Shown: positions 7,983-14,922, counted from the first letter of the stretch. The stretch is DNA of 15,838 nucleotides from DASXBA01 sp046729895 (GCA_046729895.1 JBKPHP010000217.1:1-15838), one strand, 5' to 3'. Translations and numbers: made by a program. The notes: generated by a model from the sequence alone, not told the origin.

Positions 7983-8581
7983 TTAGACGCTCTCGTGCAG
8001 CTGGCGAACCGTGAACGCGCGCACGATGTCGGTCACGCCCTCGATGAGCGCCCAGATGCCGGCGAAGACGAGCAGCACGTAGGCCTTCTCGACGAAGAAC
8101 TGGCCGGCGGTCCAGAAGGCGAGGATCGTCATCAGCACGCCCGAGATCAGCCCGAGCCACCAGAGCGGGTAGACGCCCTCTCGAGGAACGCCCGGACCAT
8201 CCACCAGACGCCGACGAGCAGGAGCAGGAAACCGAGGACGTCGGCCAGCGCGGCGAACGTGCCCTTCGGGTCGATGAAGCAGATGACCGCGGACACCATG
8301 AACAGCACCCCGAAGATGGCCGACACCCAACGCACCGCGCCCGGCACCGCCGTCAGGGCGAAGCTCTGGACGCCAAGGAGCGCGAACATGAGGCCGAGGA
8401 GGACGCTGACCGTCGTGACGGAGGCGGCATCGAACTGGAGGATCACCAGCGAGATGACTATCCAGGCGATGCCGGCGACGAGCCAGACCCACCAGTAGCC
8501 CGTGATCTCACGTGTCGCGCCGCGCAGCCCGGGACCCATCCCGCGGGTGTCGAATTCGTGTCTTGCAGCGTGCTCGCTCAT
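7983..8581 (-). pseudogene. HdeD/DUF308 family membrane protein, copy A, frameshifted
   Basis: The copy B paralogue at 13794-14393 shows what this gene should be: a 199-residue protein with six hydrophobic segments. Copy A reads well from ATG 8581 through GYWWVWLVAGIAWIVISLVI to WWMVRAFLER, then leaves frame near 8178-8185; the rest (VYPLWWLGLISGVLMTI to the end at 7983) continues in another frame. Copy B has gagaggacggtctac where copy A has gagagggcgtctac, one base fewer. With that base restored, copy A is exactly 600 nt, like copy B. HdeD-type proteins are inner-membrane proteins linked to acid and general stress. The gene follows the coiled-coil gene by 14 nt and is surely cotranscribed with it. 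Confidence 0.85.
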
Positions 8582-8595
8582 GACTTTGCTCCCCC

Positions 8596-9033
8596 TCAGG
8601 CGGTTTCCCCCGCTTCCGCCGATAGCTGCTCGGCGTCCTTCCGAGCGAGGACCGCGTCGAGAGCCGCATACTCCGCTTCCACGACCGCCGAGTACGCGAA
8701 GTCGATCGAGTACGACGCATATGCCTCCGCGTCGTCAGCTCGCGTCTGGGCCATGTGGACATCGTGCTTCGCCTTCTTGCTCTCCATGTCCTCACGGATC
8801 TTGGCGACGTGCTCGTCCCACGACCTCTGCAGGTCCTTCCCGAAGCCGGTGATCCTCTCATTGCCCTCCTCGGCCGCCTGGCGCAGCTTCTCGGCTTGCG
8901 CCTCACCCGACGCGCGGGCGGACGAGACCTCACGCTCCAGATCCGCTCGGGCCTGGTCGCGAGCCGCTGCGGTGCGGGTCTCCGCTTCCTTCGTGCGAGC
9001 CGCGAGCTTGGTCAAATCGTCCGACAATGCCAT
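8596..9033 (-). CDS. Coiled-coil stress-cassette protein, copy A
   Basis: A 145-residue, highly charged, almost entirely helical protein with no signal peptide or membrane segment. It begins MALSDDLTKLAARTKEAE, carries long Ala/Glu/Lys/Arg heptads to about residue 95, then the strongly conserved block DDAEAYASYSIDFAYSAVVE (about 99-118). By hand count about 27 of 145 residues differ from copy B at 14408-14845; the first 20 residues and the 99-122 block are identical. I recognise the type as a conserved actinobacterial hypothetical protein found with stress genes, not a characterised family. AGGAGG lies 5 nt before the ATG. A partner or scaffold role with the HdeD-like membrane protein is inferred from the duplicated operon only. 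Confidence 0.82.
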   Translation of the reverse strand: MALSDDLTKLAARTKEAETRTAAARDQARADLEREVSSARASGEAQAEKLRQAAEEGNERITGFGKDLQRSWDEHVAKIREDMESKKAKHDVHMAQTRADDAEAYASYSIDFAYSAVVEAEYAALDAVLARKDAEQLSAEAGETA

Positions 9034-9036
9034 TTG

Positions 9037-9069
9037 AACCTCCTGTGGTCGGTTACCGCCAAGGAGGTT
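9037..9069 (-). promoter_or_regulatory. Hairpin that pairs with the Shine-Dalgarno, copy A
   Basis: In the transcript of the coiled-coil gene, the ribosome site AGGAGGTT (complement of 9037-9044) can pair perfectly with AACCTCCT (complement of 9062-9069). The 17-nt loop contains further TGG/CCA and CGG/CCG pairing. The ATG at 9033 is just outside the stem. This would hide the ribosome site unless the stem opens. Confidence 0.5.
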
Positions 9070-9081
9070 GAGGGACGACTG

Positions 9082-9110
9082 GATGACCCGTCGTCATCCA
9101 TTCTTGATGA
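9082..9110. promoter_or_regulatory. Three-half-site element, copy A
   Basis: GATGA (9082-9086), TCATC (9094-9098) and GATGA (9106-9110) are spaced exactly 12 bp start to start and alternate in orientation. The first pair extends to a 7-bp inverted repeat, GGATGAC/GTCATCC. It lies about 49 bp upstream of the coiled-coil start. The same layout occurs at 14894 and 15305. It is either an operator or, if transcribed, two mutually exclusive stems. Confidence 0.6.
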
Positions 9111-9152
9111 TCTTCCTAGGTCGTCCGATCGCTGTGCGGACGCCCGGCGCCC

Positions 9153-9633
9153 TTACGGCCGCCGCGCTTGCCCGGACCCGGACCGAAGCGATCGGCGTAC
9201 AGCTCGGCCGCGGACATCGACGACCAGAACATCCTCACCGGGCGTCCGCGGCCGGGCGTCCGCGGCGGCGATGCGAGCTCTTCTCGCGGCGGTGAGCTCC
9301 TCCACGACGATCTGGAGGCCGGCCGCGATCGGCACGCCGATGATCGCCCCGATGAACCCGAAGAGCGCTCCGAACACCAGGACGCTGAGAAGCACCGTGG
9401 AGCCGGTGACCCGGGCCGCCTTTCCTCACCACCGGCGAGAGAACGGCGACGCTGAAGACCGAGACGAAGATCATGAGGAGGACCGCGCCGATCGACGCCA
9501 TCGCCAACGCGACGGCGACGGCGCCGGCGACGACCAGGAGCGTCCGGAGCGAGATCGAGACCTCGACGTCGGGGCGACCGGCGTCCGTGTCCTCCGAGGA
9601 CGACTCTGCCGCGGACTGCCGCGAATGATCCAG
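9153..9633 (-). pseudogene. AI-2E family transporter pseudogene with internal deletion
   Basis: The minus strand encodes both ends of an AI-2E family protein but not its middle. The N-terminal part reads VEVSISLRTLLVVAGA ... FVSVFSVAVLSPVV, matching residues about 19-64 of the intact copy at 5066-6169. It is then joined, in a different frame near 9420, to GKAARVTGSTVLLSVLVFG ... FIGAIIGVPIAA, matching from about residue 305 on. About 240 codons are missing. No ATG or GTG is seen for the N-terminus; CTG 9633 is the nearest candidate. The tail also contains a 14-bp tandem duplication. It cannot make a transporter. It lies 15 nt after the YihY-like gene and ends about 40 nt before the copy A leader. 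Confidence 0.85.
9238..9265. repeat. 14-bp perfect tandem duplication
   Basis: CCGGGCGTCCGCGG occurs twice without a gap (9238-9251, 9252-9265) within the C-terminal tail of the AI-2E pseudogene. As 14 is not a multiple of three, the duplication shifts frame, a further sign of decay. Confidence 0.8.
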
Positions 9634-9647
9634 GTCAGTCGTCGCGC

Positions 9648-10442
9648 TTACGCGGTCGACCCCGACTCGGCGGCTCCGAGCCTGTGCCCGAGCTGCACGC
9701 GCGCCACCACTGCGGTTCCGAGCAGCAGCCCGAAGGCGACGATGTAGCAGGCGGCCAGCACGCCCGCGAGGACGAGGAACACCTTCACGGGCGTGTTGTT
9801 GGCGACCCAGCGGGTGTAGTAGCCGGCGAGCGTCGGCGTGATCAGCAGGATCACCCCGCTCACTCCAGCTCCCGCCAGCGCGGCATGCCAGCTGACGCTT
9901 TCGCCGGCGAGCACCCGGAAGACGCTCGCACAGATCAGGACGATCAGGATGAACAGGAGGAGCGGCGCGACCGCGCGCACCAGCGTCGCGTTCACGTGAA
10001 GGCGATCAACCAGCCCCGTCCCAGCGGTCGCGAGCAACACCAGCAGCACCACCAGCACCGCCACCGCGAAGGCAACGCCCAGATTCCGCAGCTTGCCGAC
10101 GACGGGGTTCGGGCCTTCGATCGAGAGCATCCGGCTCAGACAGCGATCGAGAACCCCCACCGACCCAGAGCTCGCCCATACCATCCCCACGATGGCGCCG
10201 GCTATCAGGAACGGTGAGTCTCTCTTGGTCCTCAACACCAGGGTCACGATCTGGTCATGCACGTCGCTTGGGAGGACGCGGGACACACGCGCCGCCAGCG
10301 CCTGAGCCTCCGCGTAGCCGCCGAGCACGACGGCAGCCAGCGCAGTCAGGCCCAGCGCGAGCGGGACGAGGGATGAGAGCAGGTACCAGGCGAGAGCCGG
10401 GATATCGGAGCTGACCCCGGACTCCCAGTACAGCCCGACCAG
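9648..10442 (-). CDS. YihY/BrkB-like inner-membrane protein
   Basis: About 264 residues with six hydrophobic segments in the YihY (formerly RNase BN)/virulence factor BrkB arrangement. Near the start is ALAWYLLSSLVPLALGL, the family's first membrane segment; later come DSPFLIAGAIVGMVWASSGS, a long segment near VAVLVVLLVLLATAG, and PTLAGYYTRWVANN (family-like YxxYV/N region). Function unknown; probably a transporter. The first conventional start, GTG 10328, would remove the first membrane segment, so the gene must begin upstream. The frame is open beyond 10500 but holds no ATG, GTG or TTG. CTG 10442 is given as a placeholder; the start may have been lost or a frameshift may link it to a lost N-terminus. 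Confidence 0.65.
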   Translation of the reverse strand: MVGLYWESGVSSDIPALAWYLLSSLVPLALGLTALAAVVLGGYAEAQALAARVSRVLPSDVHDQIVTLVLRTKRDSPFLIAGAIVGMVWASSGSVGVLDRCLSRMLSIEGPNPVVGKLRNLGVAFAVAVLVVLLVLLATAGTGLVDRLHVNATLVRAVAPLLLFILIVLICASVFRVLAGESVSWHAALAGAGVSGVILLITPTLAGYYTRWVANNTPVKVFLVLAGVLAACYIVAFGLLLGTAVVARVQLGHRLGAAESGSTA

Positions 10443-10473
10443 CTCTTGTAACGGCCCGTACGATCGGCGCGGG

Positions 10474-10644
10474 CTAGGCGGCTGTCTTTTGCTTGGCGTG
10501 CTGGAACTCTTCCTCAGTAAGCACCCCTTGATCTCTCAGGTCCTCGAGCGCAGCGATGTCATCGGATCGTGACGCCGCAGCGGCGCGGCCGCGCTGACGG
10601 TATGCCGCGCGCTGGGACTCGTCAACCGGGCTCTGCGCACGCAT
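10474..10644 (-). CDS. SHOCT domain fragment
   Basis: The last ~30 residues, beginning SDDIAALEDLRDQG and ending EEEFQHAKQKTAA, are a typical SHOCT (short C-terminal) domain, a helical module usually at the end of longer bacterial proteins. Upstream of it the frame is open to ATG 10644 and ATG 10731, but that part is antisense to the transposase remnant at 10575-10734 and has no family resemblance. I therefore think only the SHOCT end is original and the rest of the gene was lost when the mobile element arrived. A genuine 56-residue SHOCT protein starting at 10644 is possible but less likely. Confidence 0.5.
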   Translation of the reverse strand: MRAQSPVDESQRAAYRQRGRAAAASRSDDIAALEDLRDQGVLTEEEFQHAKQKTAA

Positions 10645-10734
10645 CGCCACCCGCCTACTCGCCTCGCCGCCGGCCTCTGGCACAACTGGCAGCTCGGCGA
10701 CCCCGGCCGCCACTTCACCGCCTATGCCCACTAA
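10575..10734 (+). mobile_element. Remnant of an IS982-type transposase C-terminus
   Basis: The + frame ending at TAA 10732-10734 reads TRLAAGLWHNWQLGDPGRHF then TAYAH and stop. This closely resembles the C-terminal end of IS982-family transposases as I remember it (an AAIWHN block, a Gly-Pro turn, and a terminal LTAYDH). The upstream part (ALTVCRALGLVNRALR) is plausible but diverged, and the frame closes at a TGA near 10570. No catalytic DDE residues or terminal inverted repeats remain. The short antisense SHOCT gene appears to be interrupted here. Confidence 0.45.
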
Positions 10735-11037
10735 CCGCGCAATCCTCGACGACGCGATGGACGCGCTGCCCGCAGGGGTTGGACGGGAGGCCCGGCTGCT
10801 CGGCGCGGAAGTCGAGAAGCGGCTCGTCGTGTGGGCGGATCGTTCCCACCGATCGCGTCGGTGAGGGCCGATAAAAGGTGGCTCGAGGGGAGCGCTCGAG
10901 GGCGGGGGTCGAGCGACGCTGCCGTGAGGACGTCTCCCTTCGGTGTTGACGACGAGCCAGGCCCCCCGACCACCGACGCTCGCGCGTGGGTGAGGCTAGT
11001 GTCGCCGGGCTGGTGGCGCTCGACGGGAGATTGGCTC
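10735..11037. other. Gap without a supported gene
   Basis: About 300 bp between the transposase remnant and the end of the GH15 gene. A + frame (MDALPAGVGREARLL...) is open for about 40 codons to a stop near 10863, but it has no start signal and no family I can defend; it may be more transposon debris. Around 10889-10909 there are short CTCGAG palindromes. No terminator for the GH15 gene is obvious. Confidence 0.35.
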
Positions 11038-12936
11038 TCAGCGACCGGCAGTGACCCCGAGTTCCTCCAGACGCTCGGCGACGGCGATCGCCGCCGCGGC
11101 CTCGATCAGTGCCAGGTGGGAGAACGCCTGCGGGTAGTTCCCGAGATGCCGGCCGGTCTCGGTGTCGAACTCCTCCGCGTACAGCCCGAGCGGAGAGGCC
11201 ACCTGCAGCAGCCGCTCCATCAGGTCGCGGGCGCGCTGTAGCTCCCCGATCAGCGTCAGCGCCGAGACGAGCCAGAACGAGCAGATCAGGAACGTCCCCT
11301 CCTTGCCCGAGAGGCCGTCGTCGGTCTCGTCGGTGCGGTACCGCAGCACGTAGCCGTCCTCGGTGAGCTCGTCAGCGACCGCCAGCACCGACTTGCGGAG
11401 CCGCTCGTCGTCGCCGCGCAGGAAGCCGAAGATTGCGGCCAACAAACTCGAGGCGTCGAGGGCGTCGGTGTCGTAGTGCTGGCGCAGCACCCCCTCGCGG
11501 AGTCCGTGCTCCAGGATGTCCGCCTTGATCTCGTCGGCGATCGCCCGCCACTTCGCGGTCAGTTCCGGCTGGCCGGCGATCCCGGCCAGCCTTGCGGCGC
11601 GGTCGAGGGCGACCCAGCACATCAGCTTCGACGAGACGTAGTGCTGGGGCTCGCCGCGGGCCTCCCAGATGCCCTGGTCCGGGTCCCTCCAGACGCGCGC
11701 CGCGCACTCTGCCTGCGACTGCACGATCGGCCACAGACGGCGGGGCAGCCGGTCGCTGCGAAGGGTGTGGAGCAGGATCGAGTCCAGCACCGCGCCATAG
11801 ACGTCGTTCTGGCGTTGGTCGAAGGCGCCGTTGCCGATCCGCACGGGACGGGCTCCGGCGTAGCCGGAGAGCTCGTCGATGGTCGACTCGGTGAGGTCGC
11901 GCCGGCCGTCGATCCCGTACATGATCTGCAGCGCGCCGTCTTCGTTCGGCTCGACGTCGGCGACGAACTGCACGAACTCGTCGGCCTCCCAGTCGAGGTT
12001 GAGGTAATGCAGTGCCTGGAGCGTAAAGGTCGAGTCGCGCATCCAGGTGAAGCGGTAGTCCCAGTTGCGCTCGCCGCCGGGGGTCTCGGGCAGCGACGTG
12101 GTGAGCGCCGCCACGGTCGCCCCGGTGGGCATGTAGGTGAGCCCCTTGATCGCGAGCGCCGAGCGCTCGATTGGCTCCCGAAACCGATGATCGGGAATTT
12201 GCGCCCGGGCGAGCCAACCGTGCCAGAAGCGCGTCGTCTCGGCGACGCGGGCGTTCGCATCATCGAAGTCGTTCGGCGACGCCAGGCCCTCGGCCCATGA
12301 GAGTGAGCAATACGCCTGATCGCCCTTGCTGAGCTCGTGGCGCCCGCGCACGCGGTCGCCCTCCACCCCGAGGGCCAGGTCGGAGGTCAGCCTGATGTCC
12401 AGATCGGCCCCGGTGGCGTCGGCGATGTGCAGATCCTCGCCCACCAGGGTCCACGTCGTTGGCACGCGCCCGTAGTCGAAGTCGGGCTCGCAGACCAGCT
12501 CCAGCTCGACCTCGCCCTCGAGACAGATCGCCACCCTTACGAGCAGGTGCTCGCCGTCGTAGTCCGCCGGCGGGCGACTGTGTGGGGTGACCCGATCCTC
12601 ACCACGGGTCGGGGCGATGGTCAACGCGTCGCGTACGAGCAGCCAGCCGGTCGGCGTATGCCAGGTCGTGGCAAGGATGTTCGTGCCCGGCTCATAGACG
12701 CGGGCCGTCGGCACTGTGGTCCCGAATGGTGCGAACCGGAAGCTGCCGGCCTGGCGGTCGAGCAACGATCCGAAGACGCTGGGCGAGTCGAAGCGCGGCA
12801 CGCAGAGCCAGTCGACGGCGCCGTCGGGGCCGAGCAGGGCGCCCGTGTGGCAGTTCGAGAGGAAGGCGTAGTTGGCGATCGGCGGGAACGGCGACGGCGC
12901 GGCGGCGCTCTGCGGCTGCGCTGGCTGGTCGGTCAC
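11038..12936 (-). CDS. Glycoside hydrolase family 15 protein (trehalase/glucoamylase type)
   Basis: A 632-residue cytoplasmic enzyme. The N-terminal beta-sandwich starts with IANYAFLSNCHTGALLGPDG AVDWLC (in two parts, about 20-45), typical of bacterial GH15. The (alpha/alpha)6 catalytic domain follows, with NWDYRFTWMRDS (291-302), the general acid Glu in GIWEARG (E425), and the general base in YAEEFD (about E588/E589) before the GNYPQAFSHLALI block (599-611). Members hydrolyse terminal alpha-glucosidic bonds by inversion; close actinobacterial relatives include the mycobacterial GH15 trehalase, so trehalose is a reasonable but unproven substrate. GTG 12936 is preferred over TTG 12993 because GGAG lies 7 nt upstream. 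Its start overlaps the stop of a small upstream frame (GTGA), suggesting coupling. Trehalose turnover would suit the stress genes nearby. Confidence 0.88.
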   Translation of the reverse strand: MTDQPAQPQSAAAPSPFPPIANYAFLSNCHTGALLGPDGAVDWLCVPRFDSPSVFGSLLDRQAGSFRFAPFGTTVPTARVYEPGTNILATTWHTPTGWLLVRDALTIAPTRGEDRVTPHSRPPADYDGEHLLVRVAICLEGEVELELVCEPDFDYGRVPTTWTLVGEDLHIADATGADLDIRLTSDLALGVEGDRVRGRHELSKGDQAYCSLSWAEGLASPNDFDDANARVAETTRFWHGWLARAQIPDHRFREPIERSALAIKGLTYMPTGATVAALTTSLPETPGGERNWDYRFTWMRDSTFTLQALHYLNLDWEADEFVQFVADVEPNEDGALQIMYGIDGRRDLTESTIDELSGYAGARPVRIGNGAFDQRQNDVYGAVLDSILLHTLRSDRLPRRLWPIVQSQAECAARVWRDPDQGIWEARGEPQHYVSSKLMCWVALDRAARLAGIAGQPELTAKWRAIADEIKADILEHGLREGVLRQHYDTDALDASSLLAAIFGFLRGDDERLRKSVLAVADELTEDGYVLRYRTDETDDGLSGKEGTFLICSFWLVSALTLIGELQRARDLMERLLQVASPLGLYAEEFDTETGRHLGNYPQAFSHLALIEAAAAIAVAERLEELGVTAGR

Positions 12937-13139
12937 CCCGCGACTCCAAACGGTGCTCCACCGGCAGGGAAGGTCTGCATCGGCATCGTCCAACCCTTCA
13001 CCACGGGGTGGATGACCGGCGACGCCTCCGCGGCCTCGTCGCCCAGGATGAAGAGGGTGGCATCGGTTCGGCGCATCTCGAGGCGCGAATTCGGATGGGC
13101 GACGGCGGAGCGCAGGTTCTGTCGGCAGCGTACTTGCAC
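12933..13139 (-). CDS. Small ORF overlapping the GH15 start
   Basis: An open frame of 68 residues from GTG 13139 (TTG 13145 and ATG 13076 are alternatives). The C-terminal half (DATLFILGDEAAEASPVIHP, then VVKGWTMPMQTF) has a non-repetitive, protein-like composition, but I do not recognise a family. Its TGA overlaps the GTG of the GH15 gene by one base step (GTGA, 12933-12936), the classic layout for coupled translation. None of the possible starts has a good ribosome site. It may be a real small protein, the end of a truncated gene, or an incidental frame. Confidence 0.35.
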   Translation of the reverse strand: MQVRCRQNLRSAVAHPNSRLEMRRTDATLFILGDEAAEASPVIHPVVKGWTMPMQTFPAGGAPFGVAG

Positions 13140-13186
13140 GCTCAATAGCCGTCGGGCCGGAGCTGGAGCAGTGAGCGACTCAACGA

Positions 13187-13761
13187 TCAGCGCCCTGAGG
13201 GTATGGCGTGGAGCATCCGCTTCGCCTCGTCCGCGACGGCACCGTCAACCTGCACGTCGTAGCGATCCGCCTCGATGTCCGTGGCCGAGGCGAAGTCCCG
13301 CCGCCCGCCGCTGCGTGCGTACTGCACCGAGGCGCCGAACAGCGCACCGAACATGGCGCCCACGACCAGCGCGTACAGCAGCAGCCCGACGAAGTCGGGA
13401 CCGCTGAAGAAGATCCCGAACAGGAACGCGAACAGCGACCCGATTAGCGCTCCGTGCCCCGCGCCGAGAATGGCGGCGCGCCCGCTGGTCATGCGCCCGG
13501 TCACGTGCTCCACCGAGCGGAGACCACTACCCACGATCGCGCTCCGCTCGACGGCGAAGCCCTGGTAAGAGAGCCAGTCCACGGCCTTCTCGGCATCCCG
13601 GTATCCGAGTACGACGCGACCGTGTGCTTCGGCTGTGACAGCTCGACCTCGTCGGCCGCCATCTCGGCGTCCCGAACGGCCTCCTTGATCTCCTGCTTCT
13701 TCTTGGCGGCCGCTTCGCGCGCCTGGTTGCTGCGTTGCCTCAGGTTGCCCTTGCCGGCCAT
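13187..13761 (-). pseudogene. Glycine-zipper general stress protein with basic N-terminal extension, one frameshift
   Basis: From ATG 13761 the frame gives a basic helical extension (MAGKGNLRQRSNQAREAAAK...), then HTVASYSD, where it leaves frame near 13600-13605. The continuation is in another frame: YRDAEKAVDWLSYQGFAVER, AIVGSGLRSVEHVTGR, a Gly/Ala membrane-type zipper (GAGHGALIGSLFAFLFGIFF), and the family ending GGRRDFASATDIEADRYDV. One inserted T after SD restores the typical VASYSDYRDAEKAVD of actinobacterial general stress proteins, giving 191 residues. Function unknown; members are stress-induced with a hydrophobic centre. It follows DUF308 copy B by 32 nt, so it is the third gene of that operon. 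Broken as written, possibly by a sequencing indel. Confidence 0.8.
13678..13761 (-). repeat. 84-bp 5' segment repeated at 15170-15253
   Basis: The first 84 bp of the stress-protein gene match 15170-15253 with four mismatches by hand count. It encodes the basic extension ending IKEA. Similarity also extends weakly upstream of the ATG. Beyond IKEA the two copies diverge completely, which marks the breakpoint at about 15170. Confidence 0.85.
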
Positions 13762-13793
13762 TTCCTCTCCTTTCTGCTTGGTGCGCGAACGCT

Positions 13794-14393
13794 TTAGAGC
13801 TCCTCGTGCAGCTGGCGGACCGAGAATGCGCGCACGATGTCGGTGATGCCTTTCATCAGCGCCCAGATGCCGGCGAAGACGAGCAGGACGTACGCCTTCG
13901 TGGTGAAGAACTGGCCGCCGGTCCAGAAGGCGAGGATCGTCATCAGGACGCCCGAGATCAGCCCGAGCCACCAGAGCGGGTAGACCGTCCTCTCCTGGAA
14001 CGCCCGCACCATCCACCAGAGGCCGACGAGCAGGAACAGGAAGCCGAGGATGTCCGCCAGCGCGGCGAACGTGTCCTCGGGGCTGACGAAGCAGATCACC
14101 GCAGAGACGAGGAACAGCACCCCGAAGATCGCCGAGATCCAGCGCGTGGCCCCACCCACCGACGCAAGGGCGAAGCTCTCGATGCCGGCGAGGGCGAACA
14201 TGAGCCCGACGAGGACGCCCACGGTGGTGATCGAGGCGCGGTCGAACTGGAGGATCACCAGCGAGATGACGATCCAGGCGATCCCGCTGACAAGCCAGAG
14301 CCACCAGTAGCCGGTCACCTCGCGCGTCGCCCCACGCAGCCCCACACCCATCCCTGGCGTTCCGGATTCGTGTCTTGCGGCGTGCTCGCTCAT
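13794..14393 (-). CDS. HdeD/DUF308 family membrane protein, copy B
   Basis: An intact 199-residue inner-membrane protein. After a polar N-terminus (MSEHAARHES...) it has paired hydrophobic segments in the HdeD/DUF308 pattern: GYWWLWLVSGIAWIVISLVI (28-47), VGVLVGLMFALAGIESFAL (58-76), WISAIFGVLFLVSAVICFV, ILGFLFLLVGLWWMV, LWWLGLISGVLMTILAFWTG and AYVLLVFAGIWALM. It ends with a cytosolic helix, ITDIVRAFSVRQLHEEL. HdeD in enterobacteria is tied to acid resistance; here the role is only inferred as stress-related. Start ATG 14393 lies 14 nt after the coiled-coil gene. It serves as the reference that shows copy A to be one base short. Confidence 0.9.
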   Translation of the reverse strand: MSEHAARHESGTPGMGVGLRGATREVTGYWWLWLVSGIAWIVISLVILQFDRASITTVGVLVGLMFALAGIESFALASVGGATRWISAIFGVLFLVSAVICFVSPEDTFAALADILGFLFLLVGLWWMVRAFQERTVYPLWWLGLISGVLMTILAFWTGGQFFTTKAYVLLVFAGIWALMKGITDIVRAFSVRQLHEEL

Positions 14394-14407
14394 GACCTGA
14401 TCACCCC

Positions 14408-14845
14408 TCAGGCGGTCGCGCCGGGTTCCGCTGCCCGCTGATCGGCTTCCTTCCGAGCGAGGAGCGCGTCGAGCGACGCATACTCCGCTTCGACGACCGC
14501 CGAGTACGCGAAGTCGATCGAGTACGACGCATATGCCTCCGCGTCGTCGGCTCGCCTCTGGGCCATGTGGACGTCGTGCTCGGCCTTCTTGCTGTCCATG
14601 TCCTCACGGATCTTGGCGACGTGCTCGTTCCACGACCTCTGCAGGTCCTTCCCGAAGCTCGAGATCCCCTTCTTGCCCTCCTCGACCCCCTGACGCAGCT
14701 CCTCGGCCTGCTCCTCAGCCGATGCCCGTGCCGAGGAGACGTCCTGCTCGAGGTCCGCCCGGGCCTCCTCACGCGCTGCAGCAGCGCGGGTCTCCGCTTC
14801 CTTCGTGCGAGCCGCGAGCTTGGTCAAATCGTCCGACAATGCCAT
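14408..14845 (-). CDS. Coiled-coil stress-cassette protein, copy B
   Basis: A 145-residue charged helical protein, same length as copy A. Differences cluster in the middle heptads (about residues 42-63: EEQAEELRQGVEEGKKGISS in place of the A version) and the last ten residues, while KDLQRSW, AKIREDM and the DDAEAYASYSIDFAYSAVVE block are kept. This pattern suggests selection on both ends and a spacer-like centre. No catalytic motif is seen. AGGAGG lies 5 nt upstream of the ATG. First gene of an operon with DUF308 copy B and the general stress protein; divergent from the UspA remnant, with which it shares the 111-bp intergenic region. Confidence 0.82.
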   Translation of the reverse strand: MALSDDLTKLAARTKEAETRAAAAREEARADLEQDVSSARASAEEQAEELRQGVEEGKKGISSFGKDLQRSWNEHVAKIREDMDSKKAEHDVHMAQRRADDAEAYASYSIDFAYSAVVEAEYASLDALLARKEADQRAAEPGATA

Positions 14846-14848
14846 TTG

Positions 14849-14881
14849 AACCTCCTGTGGTCGGTTACCGCCAAGGACGTT
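14849..14881 (-). promoter_or_regulatory. Shine-Dalgarno hairpin, copy B (one mismatch)
   Basis: The same leader as copy A, but the arm opposite the ribosome site is AACGTCCT (complement of 14874-14881) instead of AACCTCCT. This is the only difference in the 78-nt leader and breaks one of the eight pairs with AGGAGGTT. Confidence 0.4.
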
Positions 14882-14893
14882 GAGGGACGACTG

Positions 14894-14922
14894 GATGACC
14901 CGTCGTCATCCATTCTTGATGA
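14894..14922. promoter_or_regulatory. Three-half-site element, copy B
   Basis: GATGA (14894), TCATC (14906) and GATGA (14918) have the same 12-bp spacing as copy A. It stands 49 bp from the coiled-coil start on one side and 35 bp from the GTG of the UspA remnant on the other, so it could control both. Confidence 0.6.

Larger units (their letters stand above)
7983..9111 (-). repeat. Duplicated stress cassette, copy A
   Basis: Leader, coiled-coil gene and DUF308 gene form a unit of about 1.13 kb, repeated at 13794-14923 with the same order, orientation and 14-nt gene spacing. The leader (9034-9111 against 14846-14923) differs at only one of 78 positions. Similarity stops just beyond the leader at about 9112. 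Confidence 0.9.

Noticed and set aside
10736..10863. Second transposase fragment (MDALPAGVGREARLL...)
   Set aside because: Vague resemblance only; too short and without family-specific motifs to name.
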